A DNA stretch of 64,000 nt from Solimonas sp. SE-A11. Its GTDB lineage: Bacteria; Pseudomonadota; Gammaproteobacteria; Nevskiales; Nevskiaceae. The stretch covers positions 1-64,000 of the forward strand of contig NZ_JAUASX010000020.1 of the NCBI RefSeq assembly GCF_030345715.1, written 5' to 3'. Made by a program: the position numbers and the translations under genes. Position 1 is the first letter of the stretch. Every line of letters starts with the position of its first letter. Of this stretch, positions 54,016 through 62,424 are shown one piece after another. The notes beneath the pieces were generated by a model. That model worked only from the letters and a program-made list of their open reading frames with translations, searched no databases and had not been told where the DNA came from.

Positions 54016-55293
54016 ATGAGCGGCATCGCCGGCGTCGTCGGTCTGGAGGGTGCGCCACAGTCCCAGGAATTGCTGGAGCGCATGGTCGCCGCCAGGCCTC
54101 CTCGCCCGGCCGACGGGGCCGGGCACTGGCATGCCGGGCCCGCCCTCATGATCCGCTGCCATCGTCCGGTCACGCCGGAATCCCCGGTCGAGCGCCAGTG
54201 CCTGCACCCCGGGCCGTTCGAGGATTTCTCCGGCTTGTCGGACGCCGATCATGTCGACCGTTTCAACGAACTGTTCGACCAGGCCCTGGCATCCAGCCTG
54301 CGCAGCGCGACGCCCGTGGCGGCGCAGCTGTCGGACGGACGGAACTCCTCGGCCATGGTCTACCGGGCGACGGAACTGCATCGCGCAGGCCGGATCGCGC
54401 ACCCGGTCACCGCGATCTCGGCGTGGTTCCCGGACCGGGTCCACGACGAGGCGCAATGGAGCGAATGCGTCGAGTCGCACCTGAGCATCGAGGCCCGGAC
54501 GGTCATGTCGGGACCTGACGACCTCGAACAGGCCGAGGCCTGGACGGCCCGTTTACTGCAGTTGCCGCTGCATCGCAATGCCTCTCACTGGAGCATCACC
54601 TGCGAAGCCCTCTGCCGTCAGGGGACTCGGGTCGTGCTGACGGGCGAAGGCGGCGACGACTAGCCGCGGGGTTCGCGGGCACATTGGCCCGACATGTTCC
54701 TGCGGACAGTGGCCGGCATTGCTGCGCGAGAACTGGGCGGAGAGCGATTACCTGCCGGCCTGTCGGATCGCTGGCGGCAGGATGCACCATCCCTGGCGGG
54801 TTCGAGCCTGTCCCAGCAATGGCGCTATGCGGCCTACGTCGTCCCGACCCGGCACGTCCTGCTCGACAACGTCATCGCCCATGTCGATGCCCAGGGTGTC
54901 GAGGTGCGGCATCCATTTCATGACCTGAGGCTGACGCGCTTCCTGATGGGTGCCGCCGGTGGCATGTTGCGCAGGGGCCAGCAGCCCAAGCACCTGCTGC
55001 GCGAGGCGATGCGCCAGAGGCTGCCAGAGGCCGTGCGGCCGCGGCAGATGAAGACCGACTTCAGCATGCCGATCGTCGAGGCCGTGGTGCGGCGCCTGCA
55101 GGAGCACGGTGTGAACCAGCCCGCGGGGCGGGAGTGCCGGATGGCTGGATGGGCCGCTGCTGGAGGACTGCCACAGGACGCTCCAGTCCTGGCAGGACGG
55201 CACCGCTATCGCGCCGGCGCGAATGGCGGCGCTGCGGGCATGTTGGGGGGCGTGTCCACCGACCTGTGGTTGACGCAGGCTTTCAGGCTGTAA
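54016..55293 (+). pseudogene. Lasso-peptide cyclase (asparagine-synthetase-like, LasC) pseudogene
   Basis: The beginning MSGIAGVVGLEGAPQSQELL up to VERQCL matches the N-terminus of lasso cyclases. Most of the glutaminase-like domain is then missing: homology resumes at HVDRFNELFDQALASSLRSATPVAAQLSDG. The pyrophosphate loop expected as SGGLDSS reads SDGRNSS. GEGGDD is followed directly by TAG (54661-54663) where Trp is usual, yet the same frame continues as GSRAHWPDMFLRTVAGIA and HPFHDLRLTRFLMG. Near the end the homology changes frame at about 55125 and back near 55245 (DGPLLEDCHRTL, then VSTDLWLTQAF). About 425 codons remain against roughly 600 expected. Inactive as it stands. Confidence 0.85.
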
Positions 55294-55330
55294 GCTCCTG
55301 CGGCCTTACGGATATCTTCAGGGAATGCAC

Positions 55331-55609
55331 ATGCAGACAGATCAGATGCGGGTAGCCCGCGCGGCCAAAGCCCTGGGAGCGCGCATCAACGACGAGGTGG
55401 TCATCCTCCAGGTCGATCGGGGCACTTATCTGAAGCTGAATTCACACGCCTCCGCCATCTGGGACCTGCTGGAGGAGCCGACCACCCTGGGTCAACTGTG
55501 CGAGCGCCTGCAGGAGCGGTATGCGGTTGCGCCGGAAACCTGCCGCGCAGACGTGGTGGAGGTGCTGGAGCAGATGCGTCTGGAGTCGGTCGTTGAGACA
55601 GGGACTTGA
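55331..55609 (+). CDS. PqqD-like lasso leader-binding protein (B1/RRE)
   Basis: A 92-residue winged-helix RiPP recognition element that binds the precursor leader and presents it to processing enzymes. GARINDEVVILQVDRGTYLKLN and SHASAIWDLLEEPTTLGQLCERL are the PqqD-fold strands and helices, and CRADVVEVLEQMRLESVV the third helix. The ATG at 55331 has GGGA six bases upstream; one two codons earlier lacks spacing. It lies 108 bases before the precursor gene, the expected neighbour. The associated B2 peptidase is not found. Confidence 0.88.
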   Translation: MQTDQMRVARAAKALGARINDEVVILQVDRGTYLKLNSHASAIWDLLEEPTTLGQLCERLQERYAVAPETCRADVVEVLEQMRLESVVETGT

Positions 55610-55717
55610 GTGGGTCACAGGCGGCACTGCCCAAGGGGTATGCGAGCAGGCATCGCATCTGGTAGCGTAAGCGGGTGAGTCCTTCATAGGCTCTCCAAGC
55701 AGACGACGAGAAAACAC

Positions 55718-55891
55718 ATGTCCCTCCTCAAGAATTCCGAGCGTGCTCCGACTTCCGACCTGCAGGCCCCGATCAGCGCCGACACCCGGCAGCCCTGGGC
55801 CAAGCCGGAGATTGCCGTGGTCATGCCGGTGACCCAGACGCAGGGCAACGGTGGCGCCGGCTTCGATTTCGCCTCTGAATCCTCCGTTTGA
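55718..55891 (+). CDS. Putative lasso peptide precursor (LasA)
   Basis: A 57-residue peptide gene. The leader contains W27-A-K-P30-E-I32, resembling the YxxPxL motif that B1 proteins recognise. T41-Q42 precede G43, fitting the rule of Thr at the penultimate leader position. The predicted core is GNGGAGFDFASESSV (15 residues): Gly1 and Asp8 would close an eight-residue macrolactam ring GNGGAGFD, leaving a Ser-rich FASESSV tail. Serines at core positions 11, 13 and 14 could be targets for the kinase encoded 28 bases downstream. Cleavage site and ring are inferred from rules, not shown. Confidence 0.8.
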   Translation: MSLLKNSERAPTSDLQAPISADTRQPWAKPEIAVVMPVTQTQGNGGAGFDFASESSV

Positions 55892-55919
55892 TGTGATCCC
55901 GCCGGCGATCCGTTAGCCG

Positions 55920-56849
55920 GTGGCATTTGCATACCGTTTCGCCGGTAGGGCGCTGTTTAGCAGCGTCCCCCTGGTCGGCGTGTTGCCGCTCGCTGAGGGC
56001 AACCTTCTGGCTGGCCAGTCCATTCAGGTGTCGATGGACCTGGGTGACTTGAGCGAAGCGGGCCCTGTCCGGTTTCGCTGGCGGGGCGGTTACGACCTGA
56101 CCCTGCGGCTCCTGGGGTCCGACTGGTTGTTTACCTCTGGCGACTGCAACCACTATCTGGTCAGCGCTGCGGGCGACCGTATCCGCTGTGCCGGAAATCC
56201 GGGGAGCTTCGAGTTCTCGGACGTGCTGGTGCGCCGCATCCTGCCCCGCATTCCGCTGCTGGTGGATGCCACGCTGGTGCACGCAGCCGCCATCGGTGAT
56301 GCCACTGGCGGCATCCTGATGGCTGGGGCCTCCGGGGCGGGCAAGTCGACACTGTCCGCCGCCCTCTCCCATCGGGCTGGCTGGACCCTTCTCAGCGACG
56401 ATCTCTCCGTACTGCGCTACGAGGAGGGACCACTCCTCTATCCGGCGGCCAGCGGCGTTTGTGTCTGGGGTGACTCGCAGCAGGCATTGGGATTGCCGGC
56501 GGAACGGTGCCGCTCCATGCCGGGCTATGACGGCAAGGTCTGGTTCGGTGCAGATGTGGGCGGCCGTCCGCCCGTTGTCGTGCCACTGCGGGCCTTCGTA
56601 TCGCTGGCTCGCTCCGATGACTGCCACGCGCCGCGACTGCAGCCGCTTTCCTCCAGCGATGCCTTTATCGATGCAACGCGCCAGTTGATCCTGTTCGATC
56701 CTTCGGACCACGCGGCCAGCCGGTTGCCCGAGCATTTCGCGCGATTGGGCAGGATCATCGAGTCGGTCGCCTGCTATTCCCTGATATACCCCTCCAGTTA
56801 CCGCGCGATCCAGGAGATCGATAGTTTGCTCAGGTCCCTGCTGCGCTAA
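55920..56849 (+). CDS. HPr-kinase-like lasso peptide kinase
   Basis: A 309-residue protein of the HprK-related kinases found in RiPP clusters. The P-loop is GILMAGASGAGKSTLSAAL at about 137-155, followed by LLSDDLSVLRYEEG with the expected aspartates. The N-terminal 120 residues are not the HprK sensor domain of classical enzymes. GTG start. In paeninodin- and pseudomycoidin-type clusters such kinases phosphorylate the C-terminal serine of the precursor; here Val is last and Ser is penultimate. A 18-bp palindrome near 56870-56888 follows and may end the transcript. Confidence 0.83.
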   Translation: MAFAYRFAGRALFSSVPLVGVLPLAEGNLLAGQSIQVSMDLGDLSEAGPVRFRWRGGYDLTLRLLGSDWLFTSGDCNHYLVSAAGDRIRCAGNPGSFEFSDVLVRRILPRIPLLVDATLVHAAAIGDATGGILMAGASGAGKSTLSAALSHRAGWTLLSDDLSVLRYEEGPLLYPAASGVCVWGDSQQALGLPAERCRSMPGYDGKVWFGADVGGRPPVVVPLRAFVSLARSDDCHAPRLQPLSSSDAFIDATRQLILFDPSDHAASRLPEHFARLGRIIESVACYSLIYPSSYRAIQEIDSLLRSLLR

Positions 56850-56868
56850 GCAGGAATCGGGCCGTCCT

Positions 56869-56888
56869 TCTCCTCCGGCCGGAGGAGG
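56869..56888. terminator. GC-rich palindrome after the kinase gene
   Basis: CTCCTCCGGCCGGAGGAG is a perfect palindrome 20 bases after the kinase stop codon, without a T-run. It marks a likely break between the kinase gene and the flavoprotein gene. Confidence 0.45.
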
Positions 56889-56953
56889 GAGGCGGGGCAG
56901 GGAGGGCCTATCGTGCAGTCAGAGCCCATCAGGGCCGAGCCGAGGAGAACCGC

Positions 56954-58432
56954 ATGTCAGACCAGCCCGCCTATTCCCGCAGCCGCCCCTGCCGTTTCAC
57001 CGAGGTGCTGCGCTGGGATATTGAGACCGATGTCGCGGTGGTGGGCTTCGGCGCGGCGGGTGCCTGTGCTGCCCTGGAAGCGGTGCGCGCGGGAGCCAAG
57101 GTCGTGCTGCTGGAAACCACCTCCGGCAGCGGCGGCACCTCGGCGCTGTCCGGGGGCGAGATGTACGTCGGCGGCAGCGGCGGCACGCCGCAGCAGCAGG
57201 CGGCCGGATTCCATGACGACACCGAGGACCTTTATCGCTACCTGCTGATGGCGGGCGGTCCCGATGCGGACGCCGCCAAGGTGCGGCTCTACGCCGACAA
57301 CAGCCTGGCGCACTTCGAGTGGATGCAGGCGCAGGGGCTTGTCTACAAGAACAGTTTCATCCCGCAGCGCATCGTCGAGCCCTTCACCGATGACTGCCTG
57401 ATCTGGAGCGGCAGCGAGGAGGCTTGGCCCTTCGCGGAGAGCGCCAAGCCTTGTCCTCGCGGGCACACCCCGCAATGGATGGGCCTGGGCGGCGGGCGCT
57501 ACCTGATGGACCGGCTGGCGGAGCGCGTCGCCGAGACGGCGGTGGATGTGCGCTACGACACCCGTGCGGTCGCGCTGATCGTCGACGACTCCGGCCGCGT
57601 CCAGGGCCTGGTGCAGCGACGCGACGGGCAGGACTCATTCTTGCGCGCCACGCGCGGCGTGGTGCTCTGCGCGGGCGGCTTCATCATGAACCAGGACCTG
57701 ATGCGCCGGTACGCGCCGCAGTTGATGCGCGCCAACATGCCCATCGGCACGGTGGACGACGGCTCCGGCATCCTGCTCGGCCAGAGCGCGGGCGGCCATG
57801 CCATCCACATGGACCAGGGTTTCGTGACCCTGCCCTGGTATCCGCCTGAGCAGTTGATCAAGGGCATCTTCATCAACGCGCGTGGCCAGCGCTTCATCAA
57901 CGAGGACTGCTACCACGGCCGTGTCGCGCAGCATGCGCTGCAGCAGGCCGGCGACCGCTTCTGGCTGCTTCTGGACCAGGAAATCTTTGCCGAGCCTGAA
58001 TTCGGGCAGTTCGCCAAGATCACGATCGGCGCCACCGGTGACAGCTGGCAGGAAGTGGAACGCGAGCTGGAGTTGCCGGAGGGCGCCCTGGTATCCACCG
58101 TGGACTTGTACAACCGCCACGCCGCGCAGGGACATGACCCACTGTTCCGCAAGGCGGCCCGGTGGCTGCGCCCGCTGACTCAGGGCCCCTTCGTCGCGCT
58201 GGATTGCCGTATCGACCATGCGGCCTACTTCAGTTTCACGCTGGGTGGCCTCGACACACTGCCGACGGGCGAGGTGATGGACGCCACGCGCCGGCCCGTG
58301 GCGGGGCTCTATGCCGCCGGGCGCACGGCCTGCGGCATGCCGCGCTGGGGTGCCGGCTACAGTTCCGGCATGTCGTTGGCCGACGCGACCTTCTTCGGGC
58401 GGCAGGCGGGGCTGACCGCCGCCCGCTGCTGA
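56954..58432 (+). CDS. FAD-dependent 3-ketosteroid dehydrogenase-like oxidoreductase
   Basis: A 492-residue flavoprotein of the fumarate reductase/3-oxosteroid dehydrogenase family. The N-terminal FAD motif is DVAVVGFGAAGACAALEA at about 27-44 with TTSGSGGTSALSGGEMYVGG following; the C-terminal FAD segment is GLYAAGRTACGMPRWGAGYSSGMSLADATFFGR. Loss or gain of a double bond in a steroid ring is the likely activity. It sits between the peptide kinase and the exporter, with about 105-base gaps on both sides, and is not a known lasso tailoring enzyme. It may be an insertion into the locus or an unusual tailoring step. Confidence 0.82.
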   Translation: MSDQPAYSRSRPCRFTEVLRWDIETDVAVVGFGAAGACAALEAVRAGAKVVLLETTSGSGGTSALSGGEMYVGGSGGTPQQQAAGFHDDTEDLYRYLLMAGGPDADAAKVRLYADNSLAHFEWMQAQGLVYKNSFIPQRIVEPFTDDCLIWSGSEEAWPFAESAKPCPRGHTPQWMGLGGGRYLMDRLAERVAETAVDVRYDTRAVALIVDDSGRVQGLVQRRDGQDSFLRATRGVVLCAGGFIMNQDLMRRYAPQLMRANMPIGTVDDGSGILLGQSAGGHAIHMDQGFVTLPWYPPEQLIKGIFINARGQRFINEDCYHGRVAQHALQQAGDRFWLLLDQEIFAEPEFGQFAKITIGATGDSWQEVERELELPEGALVSTVDLYNRHAAQGHDPLFRKAARWLRPLTQGPFVALDCRIDHAAYFSFTLGGLDTLPTGEVMDATRRPVAGLYAAGRTACGMPRWGAGYSSGMSLADATFFGRQAGLTAARC

Positions 58433-58537
58433 CCCCTATGGGCAGACCGGTGGCCAAGCCCTAAACTGCCGGACCCAACAAACTCCCAGACTCCTGGCCG
58501 CAGGAATCCCTGCCCGGCAGGCCCGCCTCAAAGGTTC

Positions 58538-60337
58538 ATGAGCATCCCGACTTCCGCCGAAGAGGCCCAGGAATCGCACCGGCGACCGCTGATCGCGCTG
58601 CTGCGTGAAATCCGGGACTTCGGGCGGCGCAGGGTCATGGTGGTCAGTGTGCTCATGCTGACAGTGGCGATACTGGAGGGCAGTGGCCTGATGCTGCTGG
58701 CGCCGATGCTGAGCCTGGTCGGCGTGGCGCCCGGGCCAGCGGCTACTGCGGGTCCCCTGCAGGCGATGCTCGGTAGCCTGGACCGGTCCCTTGCCTTGAC
58801 CTGCATCCTCCTGGCGTATCTCGCGTTGATCGTGCTGTATTCAGGGCTGTCCTGGTGGCGTGACGTGGCTTCCACAGAGCTTCAGCAGGGTTTTGTCGAT
58901 CACCTGCGCCTGCAGCTGTACCGTGGTATCGGTGAGGCCGAATGGTCCTTCCTGGCACGCACGCACAGCGCCGAACTCAGTCATGCATTGAACGTCGATC
59001 TTGGCCGTATCAGCGTGGGGCTCACCTCCCTCTTGCAATTGCTGACCACGGCCGCGATGGCCGTCGCCTATCTGGTCATCGCCTTCAGCCTGTCTGTGCC
59101 GCTTACAGCCATGACCCTGGGCATCGGTTGCGCGCTGCTGCTGCTCCTGCGGCGGAATCATCGCAATGCCCATGCAGGGGGCTATCGCCTGACCGCCGTC
59201 ATGCAGAGGATGCATGGCGAGGTCAGTGAGTTCCTGGCCGGGCTCAAGTTGGTCAAGAGCAGCAACGTCGAGCGGGAGACCTTGCGGCGCTATGAGGGGC
59301 GTCTGCAAGCGGCGCGACGGGAGGCGGTGGATTTCACCCGCAAGCAGGCCATATCACGCAGCTTGCTGCGCATCGGAGGCGCCATGGCACTGGCGGCGCT
59401 GACCTATGTGGCTCTCGTGGTGATCCTCATCCCACCCGCATCGATGCTGGTGTTGGTGTTCATATTTTCGCGCTTGATCCCCATGTTCTCGGCGATGCAG
59501 CAAACCTATGAGCGGCTGCTCTACAGCCTGCCCGCCTACACGTCCTTTGTTGGGATGCGCCAGGCCTGTGCGGCGGCGGTCGAGCCCTCCGGCATCGATC
59601 CCGCTATGTCCTTCACGTCGGAGCTGCGGCTGGAGAACCTGCACTATCGCGCTGCTTCGGGGGAGGGAGACATTCTCCAGGCGATTACCCTGGTGTTGCC
59701 GTTCCGTCATACCGTGGCGCTGGTTGGACCATCCGGCGCCGGCAAGAGCACTTTGGCGGATATCATTGGCGGTCTTCTGGCTCCAACCTCAGGAAAGGTG
59801 CTGGTCGATGGCCGTGAACTGATCGATCGCAGAGCCTGGCGCAGCCAGGTGGCCTATGTATCCCAGGACAGTTTCCTGCTCAATGCCAGCGTTCGAGAGA
59901 ACCTGCTTTGGACGCATCCTGGAGCAACGGAGCCCCAACTATGGACGGTGCTCGAGCAGGCAGCGGCAGGCTTCGTGCGCGATCTGCCGCAGGGACTTGA
60001 TACGGTACTCGGTGAGAGAGGAGTGCGCCTCTCGGGGGGCGAGCGCCAGCGCCTGGCAATTGCGCGCGCCTTGCTGCGGCAACCCCGTCTGCTGATCCTC
60101 GACGAGGCCACCAGCGCATTGGATCGCGACAATGAACAGCGCATCCAGGATTCCATCGCCCGCCTGCATGGGCAACTGTCGATCCTGGTCATCGCGCATC
60201 GCATCGGCACGGTCAGGGATGCCGACTGCATCCATGTCCTTGAGGGCGGACGCATCCGTGAAAGCGGCAGCTTCGAACAGATGATGGCGAATGGGCCGGG
60301 CTACCTGGCCGGGCTCGCGGGAGCGCTCCATGCGTGA
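58538..60337 (+). CDS. ABC exporter (lasso peptide transporter, LasD)
   Basis: A 599-residue fused permease-ATPase. Membrane helices span about residues 25-320; the ATPase carries LVGPSGAGKSTLADIIGGLL (Walker A), VSQDSFLLNASVRENLLW (Q-loop), RLSGGERQRLAIARALL (signature), LLILDEATSALD (Walker B) and VIAHRIGTV. In lasso clusters the D protein exports the mature peptide and gives self-immunity. It overlaps the glycosyltransferase gene by eight bases, so D, the transferase and the nucleotidyltransferase are one operon. Confidence 0.9.
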   Translation: MSIPTSAEEAQESHRRPLIALLREIRDFGRRRVMVVSVLMLTVAILEGSGLMLLAPMLSLVGVAPGPAATAGPLQAMLGSLDRSLALTCILLAYLALIVLYSGLSWWRDVASTELQQGFVDHLRLQLYRGIGEAEWSFLARTHSAELSHALNVDLGRISVGLTSLLQLLTTAAMAVAYLVIAFSLSVPLTAMTLGIGCALLLLLRRNHRNAHAGGYRLTAVMQRMHGEVSEFLAGLKLVKSSNVERETLRRYEGRLQAARREAVDFTRKQAISRSLLRIGGAMALAALTYVALVVILIPPASMLVLVFIFSRLIPMFSAMQQTYERLLYSLPAYTSFVGMRQACAAAVEPSGIDPAMSFTSELRLENLHYRAASGEGDILQAITLVLPFRHTVALVGPSGAGKSTLADIIGGLLAPTSGKVLVDGRELIDRRAWRSQVAYVSQDSFLLNASVRENLLWTHPGATEPQLWTVLEQAAAGFVRDLPQGLDTVLGERGVRLSGGERQRLAIARALLRQPRLLILDEATSALDRDNEQRIQDSIARLHGQLSILVIAHRIGTVRDADCIHVLEGGRIRESGSFEQMMANGPGYLAGLAGALHA

Positions 60338-61178
60338 AAGGCTGATAAAGCCGCTTGGCCGCTATTTCGCTGCCCACCCGAGGCTCAATCCTTGGGTTGC
60401 TCCATTCTTCAATGGCCTGGTGAAGGCGCAGCTGGGCGTGGTCAGGCTGGCTGACCGCATGCGTGCGGCTCATGGCGGCAATGACGCCTTGCTGGACCAG
60501 TTGACGCTGGTCATCAAGACCTTCGAGCGGCGCCCCTTGCTGCAGCAAATGCTGAGCAGCATCCGGCGCCACTATCCACGCATTCACATTGTCGTGGTCG
60601 ATGACAGCTGTCATCCCGAGCCGATCGACGGTGTCGAATACGTCACGCTGCCGTTTGACAGCGGCGTCTCGGCGGGACGCAATGCCGGGCTCGCCCGGGT
60701 GCGTACGCCCTACACCATGATCCTGGACGACGATTTTGTTTTCTATAGTGGCTCGGACCTGCTGAGATCGCTCAGGCGCATCGCCGCCGAGCCCCGCATC
60801 GACATCCTCGGAGGCATCGTCATCACCCTGCCGATGATGGAGTGGAACGACTCCAGCCGGACTCCGATTTACAAGTCGCAAGCCATTGCGCCCAGCGGTG
60901 AACTTGGCGGACTGCCGCTGCGTGCCAAGGTGCCCAATTTCTTCATCGCCCGTACGGCAAGGCTGGCCCAGGTTGGCTGGGACGACCGCCTCAAGCGTCT
61001 CGACCACCTCGACTTCTTTACCCGCGCGGATGGCGTACTACGTACGGTTCTGGATCCCAGTCTGCGTTGCCTGCACCCCAAGTCCCTGTTCGACCGTCAT
61101 TACCTCAGCTTCCGGCTGGACTATGCGGCGGACAGCGAACTGCTGCGGAAGCGCTACCCGGGCGTGGAGACAGAGTGA
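60330..61178 (+). CDS. GT2-like glycosyltransferase
   Basis: A 282-residue GT-A fold enzyme. LTLVIKTFERRPLLQQML starts the fold, HIVVVDDS and NAGLARVRTPYTMILDDDFVFYSG contain the nucleotide-sugar and metal-binding aspartates (DDD at about 140). The ATG lies inside the exporter gene, and the next gene starts within its stop codon, so coupling is tight. In this locus it may attach sugar to the peptide; a cell-surface role is the alternative. The first 60 residues are a basic amphipathic segment that could touch the membrane. Confidence 0.82.
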   Translation: MRERLIKPLGRYFAAHPRLNPWVAPFFNGLVKAQLGVVRLADRMRAAHGGNDALLDQLTLVIKTFERRPLLQQMLSSIRRHYPRIHIVVVDDSCHPEPIDGVEYVTLPFDSGVSAGRNAGLARVRTPYTMILDDDFVFYSGSDLLRSLRRIAAEPRIDILGGIVITLPMMEWNDSSRTPIYKSQAIAPSGELGGLPLRAKVPNFFIARTARLAQVGWDDRLKRLDHLDFFTRADGVLRTVLDPSLRCLHPKSLFDRHYLSFRLDYAADSELLRKRYPGVETE

Positions 61179-62380
61179 GCCTGGACCACAAGGCAGCCGC
61201 AGAGCCGGCACGTCGGCTGCTGGCGCAACTGGTGCGCAGCCGTTGGACGGCAGAGCGTCTGGACGAGGGTCTGCTGGCCGCCGTCAGGCCCATGGATTTC
61301 TTCCAGGCCCTGCGCCTGCATGGCTTGGCAGGCTTGATGGAGCTGCGGCATCGGCAGCAGATGCTGCAGTTGCCGCAGGATTTGTATGCGCAGGTAGCGG
61401 AGATTCGGCGGCGAGGCACCTTCCAGGCCTTGCAGCAGGCCGGTGCTTGCCTGGAGGTAGCCGGCGCGCTGGAGCAATCAGGCATCCCTGTGCTCCCTCT
61501 CAAGGGGGTGGCGCTCTCCTGGCTGCTGTATCGCGATATCGGCGCACGCCAAAGCGGCGATATCGACATGATGGTCGATACGGATCATGTCCTGCCTGCC
61601 ATCGAGATCATCCTGCGTCTGGGCTATTCGCCTGCCACGTCACTGCCACAGCGCTCGTTGCACTGGCGCGAGTGGATGCGTAGCGTGCATCACATCAACT
61701 TCGTTCATCCGCGTGGGTTATACCTGGAGTTGCACTGGCGCACCGATCCGCTGAAGGGAACGTCCCTGCCGAGGCTGGCCTCCCTGCTGCCGCAGCTAGG
61801 GCGTATCGATGAAGGTCCCTTGCGCGGTCTGCGGCAACTCCCTGCGGTGCTGCAGCAGCGATCCCTCGCCAGCCACGCCTGTCGCTCACGGTGCATGCGC
61901 TGGAAATGGGGCTATGACCTGTTGGAAATCGTGAGTGTCCAGCAAGGCGGCGCCTCGCCCTGGAGATCCGGCCTCGCCCTGGAGCAGGATTCGTACACCC
62001 GGCACACGCTGGCTGTCATGGCGGCGCAGCTGGAAGCGGATTCGGGGCCGAGGCCTCTATCGGTCAGACTGACCAGCCGCGCCGCGACGGTGGAGCAGCG
62101 CGAATGGATGAGCAACAAGCCGGATGGGCGGCAGCGCACTTTCGTTGACGGCCTGCTGCTGCATGCTGGTGCCTGTGCAGCCCTGGCGGGGTGGCCGGAA
62201 CGCTGGGAGTACTTCCGCTGGGTGGTTACGCGCACATCGCCGGAGGTCGGTGAGCACGCATATTCACTGGCCGCGCATGCCCCCTGGCTCGCGCCGTTGC
62301 TGCGCATATTGCCGCCACTGCGACGCGTCGGGCGCAGGCTGGCGAAGCCATGGCGCGGGCGAGGAACTCGTATCCCTTAG
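61175..62380 (+). CDS. NTP_transf_5-type nucleotidyltransferase of RiPP clusters
   Basis: A 401-residue protein with a GTG start overlapping the glycosyltransferase stop (GTGA). The signature is IPVLPLKGVALSWLLYRDIGARQSGDIDMMVDTDHVLP, where the DIDMMVD aspartates form the nucleotidyltransferase metal site at about residues 129-135. YLELHWRTDP is the conserved later block. Members of this family accompany lasso clusters with peptide kinases; in pseudomycoidin biosynthesis one adds hexose to the phosphorylated serine. Here it could extend the phosphate placed by the kinase. Confidence 0.83.
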   Translation: MSLDHKAAAEPARRLLAQLVRSRWTAERLDEGLLAAVRPMDFFQALRLHGLAGLMELRHRQQMLQLPQDLYAQVAEIRRRGTFQALQQAGACLEVAGALEQSGIPVLPLKGVALSWLLYRDIGARQSGDIDMMVDTDHVLPAIEIILRLGYSPATSLPQRSLHWREWMRSVHHINFVHPRGLYLELHWRTDPLKGTSLPRLASLLPQLGRIDEGPLRGLRQLPAVLQQRSLASHACRSRCMRWKWGYDLLEIVSVQQGGASPWRSGLALEQDSYTRHTLAVMAAQLEADSGPRPLSVRLTSRAATVEQREWMSNKPDGRQRTFVDGLLLHAGACAALAGWPERWEYFRWVVTRTSPEVGEHAYSLAAHAPWLAPLLRILPPLRRVGRRLAKPWRGRGTRIP

Positions 62381-62424
62381 CAGGCCCTCCGGGCTTGCAT
62401 GCCATTCAGTACGAAGCGCCGGGA

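Noticed and set aside
54661-54663. Pyrrolysine or programmed readthrough at TAG in the cyclase
   Set aside because: The gene has several other lesions (domain loss, degenerate loop, frame changes), so decay is the simpler explanation; there is no pyl gene in view.
54694-55293. A separate gene starting at the ATG after the amber codon
   Set aside because: It is in the same frame as the upstream part and continues the cyclase homology, so it is the rest of one broken gene rather than a B2 protease.
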